DNA from: Oscillospiraceae bacterium
GTDB lineage: Bacteria > Bacillota > Clostridia > Oscillospirales > Oscillospiraceae
Length of the DNA stretch: 34,814 nucleotides
Direction of reading: 5' to 3'
NCBI GenBank assembly: GCA_017457285.1
Contig: JAFTHT010000052.1
Span: forward strand, 1-34,814
The position numbers were made by a program, and so were the translations under genes. The notes beneath the pieces are model-generated. The model did not search any database. It saw only the letters and a program-made list of their open reading frames with translations, and had not been told where the DNA came from. Positions 16,809 to 25,651 of this stretch are shown here, piece after piece (position 1 is the stretch's first letter; the number at the start of each line of letters is the position of its first letter).

Positions 16809-17120
16809 TAAATGATTGTTTAGTGGTGCGTTTGAATTGCGGCGGCCTATGGCCGCCGAGCGCCCCGAAGGGGCGCCATGGCTTCCCCCGGGGGGAAGCT
16901 GTCGCCGCCGCAAGGCGGTGACTGATGAGGAATGCGGGCGGAAATGTTCGATTTTATACCATGTTCAGGCCTTTTAGCAGGTAAGATTTCAGCAAGTCTT
17001 TACGGATTCAACATCTTAGGTGATCGCCCGCATTCCTCATCCGACCCGGCTTCGCCGGGCCACCTTCCCCCCGGGGGAAGGCATGGGCGCTCCCGCGCCA
17101 GTTCGCTAAACAATCATTTA
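16809..17120. mobile_element. MITE-like palindromic element with 15-base terminal inverted repeats
   Basis: The 312-base element is bounded by perfect inverted repeats TAAATGATTGTTTAG (16809-16823) and its complement (17106-17120). It encodes no protein. Internally it is a chain of small hairpins: GGCGGCC/GGCCGCC, GCGCCCC/GGGGCGC, CTTCCCCC/GGGGGAAG, CGCC/GGCG, CCCGGC/GCCGGG and CCTTCCCCC/GGGGGAAGG. The same left terminus opens the element at 34665, and a near-copy opens that at 19135. It fills most of the 586-base gap between the DUF2207-like gene and the response regulator. Non-autonomous transposition is inferred; no transposase is in the window. Confidence 0.75.
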
Positions 17121-17275
17121 TATATGCAATCGCTTTTTCAACAGACTGAGGGCGGGGCAGGACTCTCCCCTGCAGAGTGTTCTTTTATGACAATGACGGA
17201 CAAATCTTTTTACCAATCCTTCAGGAAAAATTCAGCTTTTTATGTTATGATTAAGAAAAAACGGGAGGTATCTCC

Positions 17276-17950
17276 ATGAAAATCCTGCTTATTGAAGACG
17301 AAAAGCTGCTGTCCGATTCCCTGAAAACCCTGCTCACCGGCAAGGGCTTTCAGGTGGAGGCGGTCTACGACGGAGAAACCGGCGCGGAATACGCAGAGCT
17401 GGGCATTTACGACCTGCTGATTCTGGACGTGATGATGCCCGGGCTCAACGGCTACGAGGTAGCCCGCCGGGTCCGCTCCAAGCGGTGCGCGGTGCCGATT
17501 CTCATGCTCACGGCGAAATCCGACATCCTGGACCGGATTGAGGGCCTCAACGCCGGAGCCGACTACTACCTGACCAAGCCCTTCGACAGCCGGGAGCTCC
17601 TGGCTTGCATCAATGCCCTGCTCCGCCGCCAGGGCAACCAGGTGGACACCCTGCGCATGGGCAACACGGAGCTGGATTTAAGCACCAGCATCCTCCACTG
17701 CGGCGACAATTCCGTCCGGCTCTCTGCCCGGGAGTTTGACGTGATGCGCTCTCTTCTCCAGGCCGGCAACCGGATCACCTCCAAGGAAACCCTTCTGGCC
17801 CGGGTCTGGGGCTACGATTCCAACGCCGTGGACAACCATGTGGAGGTCTATATCGCCTTCCTGCGCCGGAAGCTCGCCTCCATCGGCTCCGACATCTCCA
17901 TCGAAACCCAGCGGCGGATGGGCTACTATCTGGAGTGCAAGGGCAAATGA
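17276..17950 (+). CDS. OmpR/PhoB-family response regulator
   Basis: A 224-residue DNA-binding regulator. The receiver domain (1-118) has acidic pocket E7/D8, phosphoacceptor D51 (LILDVMMPG), T79 and K101 (TKPF). The winged-helix output domain (about 130-222) has the usual 'LSAREFDVMRSLLQ' and 'RVWGYDSNAVDNHVEVYIAFLRRKL' elements, the latter split here by a turn. GGGAGG precedes ATG 17276. A possible extended -10 (TGTTATGAT, 17243-17251) lies upstream, with no good -35. It overlaps the kinase gene by four bases (ATGA), so the two form an operon. Target genes are unknown; no metal, phosphate or antibiotic transporter lies beside it. Confidence 0.95.
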   Translation: MKILLIEDEKLLSDSLKTLLTGKGFQVEAVYDGETGAEYAELGIYDLLILDVMMPGLNGYEVARRVRSKRCAVPILMLTAKSDILDRIEGLNAGADYYLTKPFDSRELLACINALLRRQGNQVDTLRMGNTELDLSTSILHCGDNSVRLSAREFDVMRSLLQAGNRITSKETLLARVWGYDSNAVDNHVEVYIAFLRRKLASIGSDISIETQRRMGYYLECKGK

Positions 17951-19137
17951 TTCGGCAACTTCGATTCAAACTCACCGCCATCACCATGGTGTTGCTGACG
18001 GTGCTGCTGGCCCTGATTCTGTTCTTCGCGAACCAATCCACCCGCCAGAGCCTCCGCTCCGCCAGCATGGAGGCCCTGGAGGCTGTGGGGAGCCTGAACC
18101 CACACCGGCCCGGTCGGCCCATGGGCGCCTCCAACTGCTTCGTGCTGGAGCTGAAGCCCGACGGCACCTTCATCGCCATGGGCCCGGACAGCTACGATTT
18201 GGACAGCAGCGAGAATTTGCTGGAGCTTCTAAATGAGGCCGCCGCCACCGGCAACGCCACCGGCGAGCTGTCGGACCGGCAGCTGCGCTACCTCCGGATA
18301 GAGAACGGGCCCACTCTGAAATATGCTTTTTCCGACATTTCTGCCGAAATCCAGGCGATTTCCCGGCTGAATGTGGCCAGTATTTTGATTTTTGCGCTGG
18401 GAATTCTTATTTTCCTCCTGGTCAGCGTTCTGCTGTCCCGCTGGGCCGTGCGGCCGGTGGAGCAGGCCTGGAATCAGCAGCGGCAGTTTGTGGCCGATGC
18501 CTCCCACGAGCTGAAAACCCCCCTGACAGTGATTCTGACCAACGCCGAGCTGCTGGGGGACCCGGCCTATGACGCGGAAAGCAAGCAGAGTTTTTCCGCC
18601 AATATCCTGACCATGTCCCAGCAGATGCGCTCCCTTGTAGAGGAGCTGCTGGACCAGGCCCGGGTGGACAACGGCACCGCCAAAGCCGAGCGGCAGAGCC
18701 TGGATTTCAGCAAGCTGGCGGAGGAGGCGGTGCTGCCCTTCGAGCCGGTGTATTTCGAGGCCGGGCGGAATCTGGTCAGCCAAATCAGCCCGGGCATCCA
18801 CCTGACCGGCAGCGAGAAGCATCTGCGGCAGGTGGTGGAAATTCTGCTGGACAACGGCTGCAAATACTCCACTGCCGGAGGCACCATTCTGCTGCGGCTG
18901 GACCGCCACGGTAAAAATGCCCTGCTCAGCGTCACCACCCCCGGCCAGCCCCTGACGGAGCAGCAGCGCACCGATATTTTCAAACGATTCTACCGGGTGG
19001 ACGCCGCCCGGACCAGAACCGGCAGCTACGGCCTGGGCCTGTCCATCGCCCAGGGCATCGTGGAGCAGCACGGCGGCAAAATCTGGGCCCAAAGCCAGGA
19101 AACCGGCAACACCTTCTTCGTCCTGCTGCCGGTGTAA
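17947..19137 (+). CDS. Membrane sensor histidine kinase, partner of the upstream regulator
   Basis: A 396-residue kinase. Two membrane segments (about 10-28 and 145-163) bracket a small external sensor domain of about 115 residues. The H-box is SHELKTPLTV with phosphorylated His187, the N-box has Asn303 (LLDNGCKYS), the F-box is IFKRFYR and the G2-box is GSYGLGLS (359-366). The G1-box is TTPGQP rather than DxGxG, so its usual ATP-contacting Asp is missing; some class I kinases vary here. A recognisable full HAMP domain is lacking. The ATG at 17947 is preferred over GTG 17935 because it makes the standard ATGA overlap with the regulator. The stop codon TAA lies inside the left end of a MITE-like element. 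Confidence 0.93.
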   Translation: MIRQLRFKLTAITMVLLTVLLALILFFANQSTRQSLRSASMEALEAVGSLNPHRPGRPMGASNCFVLELKPDGTFIAMGPDSYDLDSSENLLELLNEAAATGNATGELSDRQLRYLRIENGPTLKYAFSDISAEIQAISRLNVASILIFALGILIFLLVSVLLSRWAVRPVEQAWNQQRQFVADASHELKTPLTVILTNAELLGDPAYDAESKQSFSANILTMSQQMRSLVEELLDQARVDNGTAKAERQSLDFSKLAEEAVLPFEPVYFEAGRNLVSQISPGIHLTGSEKHLRQVVEILLDNGCKYSTAGGTILLRLDRHGKNALLSVTTPGQPLTEQQRTDIFKRFYRVDAARTRTGSYGLGLSIAQGIVEQHGGKIWAQSQETGNTFFVLLPV

Positions 19138-19364
19138 AGGATTGTTTAGCAGAGCAACCACTTCTTGCCCCCCTCATTTATGAGGGGGGTGGCCGAGCGA
19201 AGCGAAGGTCGGGGGGAGTCCGTAAGAAGCTACAAATTCGGCGAAACCTTGCACAAAACCATAACCTTATACCGCATACTCCCCCAGTCACGGCTTACGC
19301 CGTGCCAGCCCCCTCATAAATGAGGGGGCCAAGGAGTAGTACATCGTTGCACCGCTAAACAATC
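19135..19364. mobile_element. MITE-like palindromic element (CCCCTCATTTATGAGGGG type)
   Basis: Left end TAAAGGATTGTTTAGC (19135-19150) and right end GCTAAACAATC (19354-19364) give 11-base inverted termini related to those at 16809 and 34665. Inside are CTTGCCCCCCTCATTTATGA and its partner near 19310-19333, the GCCGAGCGAAGCGAAGGTC module, and an AT-richer centre shared with 34755-34814. The first three bases are the histidine kinase stop codon. Confidence 0.7.
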
Positions 19365-19379
19365 GCCCTATGCATACGA

Positions 19380-19409
19380 ACACCCCCAAGGGTAATCCCT
19401 TGGGGGTGT
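19380..19409. terminator. Hairpin terminator after glgA, possibly bidirectional
   Basis: ACACCCCCAAGGG (19380-19392) and CCCTTGGGGGTGT (19397-19409) form a perfect 13-pair stem with a TAAT loop. The T-rich run GATGTTTTATT follows on the plus strand; the minus side has only TTCG. It lies seven bases beyond the glgA stop. Confidence 0.75.
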
Positions 19410-19415
19410 GATGTT

Positions 19416-20861
19416 TTATTCGCCGAGCATTTGGTGGAACAGCTCCATGTACCGCTTGGCGGGCTTGTTCCAGCTGAAGTCCTGCTCCATATCCCGCTGC
19501 TGGAGAGCCCGGAAGCCTTCCCGGTCGGTGTTGTACAGGTGCAGCGCCCGCTTCAGGGCGGCGTAGAAGTCGTCGCCGTTGTAGCTCTGGAAGGTGAAGC
19601 CCAGGCCGGTCTTGCCCGCTTCATCCGCCGGAGGCACCGTATCCCGGAGGCCGCCGGTGGCATGGACCACAGGCACCGTGCCATAGCGCATGGCGTTCAT
19701 CTGGCTCAGGCCGCAGGGCTCCGACTTGGAGGGCATCAGGTAGATGTCGCCGCCGGCGTAGATCCTCGCCGCCAGCCCCAGGTCGAAGGTGATCTTCGCC
19801 GCCACCTTATCCGGGAATTCATTGCTCAGATCCCGGAAGAACTGCTCATAGTGGGGCTCGCCGGTGCCCAGGATCAGCAGCTGCACATCCTCCTCCCACA
19901 GGAGCCTGCGGGCGATATAGCACAGCAGATCCAGTCCCTTATGGCCCGCAAGCCGGGTGACCATGACGCACAGGGGGGTATCCGGCTTCACCGGCAGGCC
20001 CACTTCCTTCTGGAGAGCCGCCTTACACGCCGCCTTGCCCTCCGCAATGGTCTTGGCATTATAATGGGCGGGCAGGGCCGGGTCCTTCTCGGGGTTGAAG
20101 GTGTTCACATCGATGCCGTTGGTGATGCCGGTGAGCTTCCAGGCAGCGCCGGAGATGATGGCATCCAGCCCGTGGGCATAGTAGGGGTACATCAGCTCCC
20201 GGGCATAGGTTTCGGACACGGTGGTGACCAGGTCGGCGGTTTCGATGGCCGCCTTCATCATGTTCACAGAGCCGTTCATGTCCAGGCAGCCCCGCCACTC
20301 CCAGGGCAGGTACAGCACATCATCGAAGAAGCTGGAACCGGCCCAGCCCTGGTACTCGATGTTGTGGATGGTGAACATACACTTCGTCCGGGGGAACAGG
20401 TGGCCGTACATGGCCTTCAGATAGGTCGGCACCAGGGCGGTCTGCCAGTCGTTGCACTGGATCACATCGGGAATCCAGCCCTGGATGGCCATGGCGTCCA
20501 GGCAGGCCTTGGAGAAGAAGGCGAACCGCTCGCCATCGTCGATATCGCCGTAAATGGCACCGGGCCGGGCACCGAAATAATATTCGCTGTCCACAAACCA
20601 GACCTTCACGCCGTCCTTCCGGCCCTGAAGCTCCATGATGCCCGCATAGGCCTGGCGCCAGCCCACGCCCACCTCGAAATTCCCCAGATCCACCACGGGA
20701 TACTTGGGATTTTCCTTGATTTTCTTATAATAAGGCAGAATCAGCAGCACCTCGTTGCCCTTGATCTTGGCAAGAGCGGAGGGCAGCGCCTCCATCACGT
20801 CACCCAGACCGCCGGATTTGGCGTAGGGTGCGCCCTCGGAGGCCAGAATGGCTATTTTCAT
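19416..20861 (-). CDS. glgA: Glycogen synthase (ADP-glucose, GT5)
   Basis: It transfers glucose from ADP-glucose to growing alpha-1,4-glucan. At 481 residues it is the usual bacterial length. The ADP-glucose-binding loop KSGGLGDV starts at Lys15 (KTGGLxDV in the family), and the C-terminal GT-B motif reads SKSEPCGLSQMNAMRYG, with 'HATGGLRDTV' following. It is the last gene of the glg operon; its ATG overlaps the glgD stop by four bases (20858-20861), so translation is probably coupled. Confidence 0.96.
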   Translation of the reverse strand: MKIAILASEGAPYAKSGGLGDVMEALPSALAKIKGNEVLLILPYYKKIKENPKYPVVDLGNFEVGVGWRQAYAGIMELQGRKDGVKVWFVDSEYYFGARPGAIYGDIDDGERFAFFSKACLDAMAIQGWIPDVIQCNDWQTALVPTYLKAMYGHLFPRTKCMFTIHNIEYQGWAGSSFFDDVLYLPWEWRGCLDMNGSVNMMKAAIETADLVTTVSETYARELMYPYYAHGLDAIISGAAWKLTGITNGIDVNTFNPEKDPALPAHYNAKTIAEGKAACKAALQKEVGLPVKPDTPLCVMVTRLAGHKGLDLLCYIARRLLWEEDVQLLILGTGEPHYEQFFRDLSNEFPDKVAAKITFDLGLAARIYAGGDIYLMPSKSEPCGLSQMNAMRYGTVPVVHATGGLRDTVPPADEAGKTGLGFTFQSYNGDDFYAALKRALHLYNTDREGFRALQQRDMEQDFSWNKPAKRYMELFHQMLGE

Positions 20862-21976
20862 ACGGTTTCCCCCCGCTTGACGATGATGGGATTTTTGGCG
20901 GTGCCGATGAGCCGGGAGCCGGGCCGGACGGTGACATTCTTATCCAGAATCACATACTCCAGCTCGCAGCCTTCGCCCACCACGGTATCGTTCATGATGA
21001 CGCAATGCTCCACCTCGGCGCCCTCGCAGATGGTGACCTGCCGGAACAGGACGGAATCCTCCGCCTCGCCCTCCAGGAAGCAGCCATCGGCCACCAGGCA
21101 ATTCTCAATTTCGCAATTTTCGCCATAGTAGCTGGGCACCCGGTCACGGACCTTTGTGAACACAGGATGGTGAGCCCCGAACAGGTCGTGGCGAACCTCC
21201 TTATCAATCAGCGCCAGAGAATTGCGGAAATATTCCTCGATGGACTCATTAAACAGGGCGATGCCCTCAAATTCATAAACATTCAGGCTGGCCAGCCCAT
21301 GCTGCCACAGGCCCATGACCAGGTCCCGGTCCATGTGGTACTTATCCCGGGCCACGCACTCCTTCACATGGTGCTTCAGGAAAGCCTTGGACATAACGAA
21401 GGTGTCCATAGAGGCCAAGTAATCCGCCGGGGCCACATAGTCCACAGCGATATCCTGGATGCCGCCCTTGCTGTCCAGCTTCACCGCCAGATCCAGCCGC
21501 TTTTCGCCGTTGGCGATGCCGGATTTGGTAACCACGGTGATATCCTTGCCGCTTTCGATATGGGCGGCGAGGATGGCGGGCAGGTCCATATTGCTCAGGA
21601 TGGAGGAATCCGCCACGATGACATACTCATCCTCGTCATCGGAGCCGTACTCCAGGAAATCCATGGCGTTGTACAGATTCTCCAGCTTGCCCCGATAGCG
21701 GTCGGTGGTGGACATGGCATAGGGGGTCAGAAATTCCAGACCGCCCTCACCCAGCTCCAGGCCCCATTCCTCCGCGTCGCCCACATGGTTCATCAGGGAC
21801 TGGTAGTTGTGCCGGGAGATGATGCCGATGTGCCGGATGCCGGCGGCGGCCATATTGCTCAGGTGGAAATCAATCTGACGGTAGCGGCCGCCAAAGGGAA
21901 GGCTGGCCATGGTGCGCTTGCTGGTCAGGTCGCCCATGGTGGCGTCGTTGGCGAAAATAATGCCCATTACGTTCAT
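20858..21976 (-). CDS. glgD: Glucose-1-phosphate adenylyltransferase subunit GlgD
   Basis: A 372-residue GlgC paralogue, usually regulatory or less active and paired with GlgC in Firmicutes. It keeps the fold (SLPFGGRYRQIDFHLSNM and a C-terminal left-handed beta-helix), but the N-terminal nucleotide loop reads FANDATMGDLTSKR instead of LAGGxGxRLxxLT, the normal GlgD difference. AAGGAGG lies before the ATG, 12 bases from the end of glgC. Confidence 0.95.
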   Translation of the reverse strand: MNVMGIIFANDATMGDLTSKRTMASLPFGGRYRQIDFHLSNMAAAGIRHIGIISRHNYQSLMNHVGDAEEWGLELGEGGLEFLTPYAMSTTDRYRGKLENLYNAMDFLEYGSDDEDEYVIVADSSILSNMDLPAILAAHIESGKDITVVTKSGIANGEKRLDLAVKLDSKGGIQDIAVDYVAPADYLASMDTFVMSKAFLKHHVKECVARDKYHMDRDLVMGLWQHGLASLNVYEFEGIALFNESIEEYFRNSLALIDKEVRHDLFGAHHPVFTKVRDRVPSYYGENCEIENCLVADGCFLEGEAEDSVLFRQVTICEGAEVEHCVIMNDTVVGEGCELEYVILDKNVTVRPGSRLIGTAKNPIIVKRGETV

Positions 21977-21988
21977 AGCGATCCCTCC

Positions 21989-23179
21989 TTACAGCATATC
22001 ACCGGGCGCAAGCACGGTGTTTTCTTCCACAACGGCACCCTTGGAGGTGACGCTGATTTTCTTCTTATCCTTGGGGCCATACGCACCGCCCACCACGGCG
22101 TTGCGGCAGACCTTGCTGTTTTCGCCCAGAATGGCGTGACGGACGATGGCACCGGACTCGATGACCACCCCGGGCATCACCACGCTGTCCTCCACCAGGG
22201 CGCCCTCGCCCACGGTGCAGCCAATGGAGATGATGGAATGGCGGACGGTGCCGTAAACCTCGGAGCCCTCGGCCACGAAGGAATTATAAATCTTGGCCTC
22301 CTCATCGATATAAGAGGAGGGCAGGGCGGAATTCCGGGCGAAAATCTTATGCCGCTCGTCGCCCCGAATCTGGAACTCCGGCTCCTTGCCCAGCAGCTCC
22401 ATGTTGGCCTCCCACAAAGAATCGATGGTGCCAACATCCTTCCAGTAGCCATCGAAGGTGTAGGCCATCATCTTGTGGCCGGCGTTCAGGAGGCTGGGGA
22501 TGATGTTCTTGCCGAAGTCGTTGGAGGAATCGGGATTCTCCTCGTCGGCGATGAGGGCCTGGCGCAGCACCTTCCAGGTAAAGACGTAAATGCCCATGGA
22601 GGCATTGGTGGACTTGGGCTGCTTGGGCTTCTCCTCAAACTCATAGATGGAGTTGTCGGGGTTGGTGTTCAGGATGCCGAACCGGGATGCCTCCGCCAGG
22701 GGGACGTTCCGAACGGCGATGGTGCAGGAAGCCTCATTCTTCTCGTGGTAGGCCACCATTTCGGCATAATCCATCTTATAAATGTGGTCGCCGGAGAGGA
22801 TGACCACATACTCGGGGTCGTAGCGGTCGATGAAGTCGATGTTCTGATAAATGGCGTTGGCGGTGCCCTTGTACCAGCCGGACTTCTTGTCGTAACGCTC
22901 GTAGGGGGGGAGGACCTGGGCCCGGGAGTGGGTCTTGTTCAGGCCCCAGGGCTGGCCGTTGCCGATGTATTCGTTAAGCTCAAGGGGCTGGTACTGGGTC
23001 AGGATGCCGACGGTGTCGATGCCGGAATTAACGCAGTTGGAAAGGGGAAAATCAATGATGCGGTACTTGCCGCCGAAGGGGACCGCAGGCTTGGCGGTCT
23101 TTTCGGTGAGGACCTTCAGGCGGCTGCCCTGGCCACCGGCCAGCAGCATGGCAATGCAGCGTTTTTTCTGAAAGTACAT
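21989..23179 (-). CDS. glgC: Glucose-1-phosphate adenylyltransferase, catalytic subunit
   Basis: It makes ADP-glucose from ATP and glucose-1-phosphate, the committed step of glycogen synthesis. Motifs: [20 protein letters not shown] for the nucleotide and phosphate loop, [11 protein letters not shown] for the metal and catalytic Asp, and FEEKPKQPK for the sugar-phosphate site; a beta-helix domain ends the protein. The ATG at 23179 (396 residues) is chosen over GTG 23185 because AAGGAG is 8 bases from the ATG but only 2 from the GTG. A multi-hairpin element separates it from glgB upstream, so it may need its own promoter; none was recognised. Confidence 0.96.
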   Translation of the reverse strand: MYFQKKRCIAMLLAGGQGSRLKVLTEKTAKPAVPFGGKYRIIDFPLSNCVNSGIDTVGILTQYQPLELNEYIGNGQPWGLNKTHSRAQVLPPYERYDKKSGWYKGTANAIYQNIDFIDRYDPEYVVILSGDHIYKMDYAEMVAYHEKNEASCTIAVRNVPLAEASRFGILNTNPDNSIYEFEEKPKQPKSTNASMGIYVFTWKVLRQALIADEENPDSSNDFGKNIIPSLLNAGHKMMAYTFDGYWKDVGTIDSLWEANMELLGKEPEFQIRGDERHKIFARNSALPSSYIDEEAKIYNSFVAEGSEVYGTVRHSIISIGCTVGEGALVEDSVVMPGVVIESGAIVRHAILGENSKVCRNAVVGGAYGPKDKKKISVTSKGAVVEENTVLAPGDML

Positions 23180-23220
23180 GGTCACAGCTCCTTATTTATG
23201 ATGTGATGGTTACACAGTTG

Positions 23221-23376
23221 TACCCAAAGGCTCCCCTTCCGGGGGAGCTGTCAGCGAAGCTGACTGAGGGGTATTCAAAAAGTGCGCCATACACACTTTT
23301 TGGTGATTTGCGAAGCAAATCACACACCCTTCCGACCCGCCTTGCGGCGGGCCACCGCCCCTCAAGGGGAGGCAAT
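23221..23376. repeat. Multi-hairpin intergenic element inside the glg operon
   Basis: Six short inverted repeats stand in a row: CTCCCC/GGGGAG near 23233, GTCAGC/GCTGAC near 23252, AAAAAGTG/CACTTTTT near 23278-23301, GATTTGC/GCAAATC near 23305-23321, CCGCC/GGCGG near 23338, and CCCCT/AGGGG near 23358. Modules resemble those at 16809-17120 and 26868-27003. It has no coding capacity and splits glgB from glgC. Confidence 0.7.
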
Positions 23377-23377
23377 A

Positions 23378-23403
23378 GGGGGCGGGGCAGTTGCCCCGCC
23401 CCC
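23378..23403 (-). terminator. GC-rich hairpin after glgB, possible terminator or attenuator
   Basis: GGGGGCGGGGCA (23378-23389) and TGCCCCGCCCCC (23392-23403) are perfect complements with a two-base centre. It lies 16 bases past the glgB stop. There is no long T-tract (TATTG on the minus strand), so it may only reduce read-through into glgC, or protect the RNA end. Confidence 0.55.
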
Positions 23404-23418
23404 TCTGGTGTAACGGAA

Positions 23419-25371
23419 TTATTTGTCGGATACAGTTTCTTCCGCCACTTCCACGACCTCGACCTCGGCCTCGGCCTTCTTTCTGCCCTTGCGCTCGGGC
23501 TTGCGGGCATAGAAGGTGATGGACATGGGTGGAATCCGGAACAGGCCGGAATGCTCGTACTCCCGGTAGGGAATCTCCTCGGAGGTGACCTCGTGGGGCA
23601 GCTGGTTGGTGCCGCCGTAACGCCAGTCGTCGGAGCAGAAGATGGGCTCGTAGGTGCCCTCCTTGGGCAGACCCAGGCGGTAATCGTCACGGCACACAGG
23701 GGTGAAGTTCAGGGTGACGATCAGCTCCTTGCCCTTCTTGGGATCGATCCGGCGGAAGGCCAGGACGCTGGCGTCGCCGTCGTCGGGCTGGATCCACTGG
23801 TAGCCGTTCCAGCTCAGGTCGTCGGCCCACAGCTCGGAATGCTCCTTGTAGAAGTGGTTCAGCTCCTTGTAGAACAGCTGGATCTTCTGGTGCATCTCGA
23901 AGTCCAGGACGGTCCAGTCGATATCCTTATTAAAGTTCCACTCGGTGAACTGGCCCAGCTCCGCGCCCATGAAGCTCAGCTTCTTGCCGGGATGGGCAAT
24001 CTGGTAGCCACGAAGGACACGGGCACCGGCGAACTTCCAGAAGTAGTCACCGGGCATCTTGTTCAGGAGGCTCCCCTTCAGGTGAACCACTTCGTCGTGG
24101 CTCAGGGGCAGGATGTAGTTCTCGGAGAAGGCGTAGGTCATGGAGAAGGTCAGCTGGTTGTGCTTATACTTGCGGTAGATGGGGTCCTCCTTCATGTACT
24201 TCAGGGTGTCGTTCATCCATCCCATGTTCCACTTCAGCAGGAAGCCCAGGCCGCCCTCGTAATCAGGCCGGGTGACCATGGGGAAGGCAGTGGATTCCTC
24301 GGCGCAGGTGATGATACCCTTCCGGGCATCGAAGCAGGCCTTGTTCATCTGACGCAGGAAGTCGATGGCCTCCAGATTCTCGCGGCCGCCGTAGCGGTTG
24401 GGGCGATAGTTGGGACGGGCGTAGTCCAGATACAGCATGGAGCTGACCGCGTCCACACGGATGCCGTCGACGTGGAACTCATTGATCCAGTACACGGCGT
24501 TGGAGATCAGGAAGCTCTTGACCTCGGGACGGCCCCAGTCGAAGATACGGGTGGTCCACTCGGCGTGCTCGTTCATCATGGGGTCCTGATACTCGTAGGT
24601 GCAGCCGCCGTCGAACTCGTACAGGCCGTACTCATCCTTGGGGAAGTGGGCGGGCACCCAGTCCAGAATGACGCCGATACCGGCCTGGTGCAGGTTGTCG
24701 ATGAGCATTTTCAGCTCGTCGGGATTGCCGTAGCGGCTGGTGGGGGAATAATAGTTGGAAACCTGATAGCCCCAGGAAGGATCGTAGGGGTACTCGGACA
24801 GGGGCATCATCTCCACGTGGGTGTAGCCCATATCCTTCAGGTAGCCAGGCAGCTGCTCAGCCAGCTCGGCGTAGCTCAGGTAGCCGCCGCCGTCCCAGCG
24901 GCGACGCCAGGAGCCCAGGTGCATTTCGTAAATATTGATGGGGGAATCCAGAGGAGCCCGGCGGGCCTGGCGGGCCATCCAGAGGCTGTCGTGCCACTTG
25001 TAGTTATCCAGGCGGCAGATGATGCTGGAGGTGTCGGGGGCCTTGCAGGAACGGAAGCCCACAGGGTCCATCTTATGCACCCGGCGGCCGGACCAGTGAT
25101 GAATCAGATACTTATAAGCCTGACCCTCCTGGGCGTTGGGGCTCCAGGCCTCCCACACGCCGTGGGAGATCCGCTCCATGTACAGGTCCTCGCCGTTCCA
25201 GTAGTTGAAATCGCCGACGACGCTGACCGCCTGGGCATTGGGGGCCCAAACACGGAACACGAAACCATCAACACCGTCCCGATTTTCGGGGTGGCAGCCC
25301 AAAAATTCGTAAGCATGGGTGCTGACACCGTTGTGGTAGTAATACAGGAAGGTGGAAAGCTCTTCAGTCAT
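23419..25371 (-). CDS. glgB: 1,4-alpha-glucan branching enzyme
   Basis: It cuts alpha-1,4 chains and re-attaches them as alpha-1,6 branches on glycogen. It has 650 residues: an N-terminal CBM48 (FRVWAPNAQAVSVVGDFNYW), the GH13 barrel and a beta C-domain. Catalytic motifs are DGIRVDAVSSMLYLDY with nucleophile Asp307, AEEST (Glu358/359) and LSHDEVV. The C-terminus adds an unusual charged tail (RKGRKKAEAEVEVVEVAEE). It is the first gene of the glg operon; AAAGGA lies about 10 bases before the ATG. No clear promoter was identified upstream; a TGG-TATGTT sequence in the AT-rich region near 25425 is the best guess. Confidence 0.96.
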   Translation of the reverse strand: MTEELSTFLYYYHNGVSTHAYEFLGCHPENRDGVDGFVFRVWAPNAQAVSVVGDFNYWNGEDLYMERISHGVWEAWSPNAQEGQAYKYLIHHWSGRRVHKMDPVGFRSCKAPDTSSIICRLDNYKWHDSLWMARQARRAPLDSPINIYEMHLGSWRRRWDGGGYLSYAELAEQLPGYLKDMGYTHVEMMPLSEYPYDPSWGYQVSNYYSPTSRYGNPDELKMLIDNLHQAGIGVILDWVPAHFPKDEYGLYEFDGGCTYEYQDPMMNEHAEWTTRIFDWGRPEVKSFLISNAVYWINEFHVDGIRVDAVSSMLYLDYARPNYRPNRYGGRENLEAIDFLRQMNKACFDARKGIITCAEESTAFPMVTRPDYEGGLGFLLKWNMGWMNDTLKYMKEDPIYRKYKHNQLTFSMTYAFSENYILPLSHDEVVHLKGSLLNKMPGDYFWKFAGARVLRGYQIAHPGKKLSFMGAELGQFTEWNFNKDIDWTVLDFEMHQKIQLFYKELNHFYKEHSELWADDLSWNGYQWIQPDDGDASVLAFRRIDPKKGKELIVTLNFTPVCRDDYRLGLPKEGTYEPIFCSDDWRYGGTNQLPHEVTSEEIPYREYEHSGLFRIPPMSITFYARKPERKGRKKAEAEVEVVEVAEETVSDK

Positions 25372-25570
25372 AGGTATTCAAATCCTTTCTTTGGTAGCAT
25401 GGTTGAGAGTATTTTTTCTCATGCATAACATACCATATTTTTTTCAATTAGGAAAGAGACAATTTGAATAAAAAGTTGGAAAAGTTTCCGTCATTTTTCA
25501 CAAAAACCGTCAATTCCCAATTGAAGTCCACTGGAGAAATCCACAATCCGACCCAAATGCACCACCAACT

Positions 25571-25602
25571 GTGTCATCCTGAGCGGAGCCGAAGGATGAC
25601 AC
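25571..25602. repeat. Hairpin repeat, TCATCCTGAGC...GAAGGATGA type
   Basis: GTGTCATCCT (25571-25580) and AGGATGACAC (25593-25602) are perfect complements around a 12-base loop. Similar short repeats are common in bacterial genomes. It lies in the 278-base gap between lexA and glgB; the rest of that gap holds only AT-rich leader sequence and a terminator. Confidence 0.6.
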
Positions 25603-25621
25603 CCTTTTGAAACCGTGCAAC

Positions 25622-25651
25622 AAAAAAACGGGCCTTGCGGCCCGTTTTTTT
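25622..25651. terminator. Bidirectional intrinsic terminator at the end of lexA
   Basis: Seven A, CGGGCC (25629-25634), TTGC loop, GGCCCG (25639-25644), seven T. The A and T runs make it work on both strands. It overlaps the lexA stop codon (25650-25652). Confidence 0.92.

Noticed and set aside
16690..17275. A gene or riboswitch in the long gap before the response regulator
   Set aside because: The gap is accounted for by a terminator, the 312-base palindromic element and a short promoter region; no conserved riboswitch pattern was recognised.
20828..25428. Long plus-strand frames opposite glgC, glgD and glgB
   Set aside because: Same antisense effect; the minus-strand genes have complete catalytic motifs and ribosome sites.
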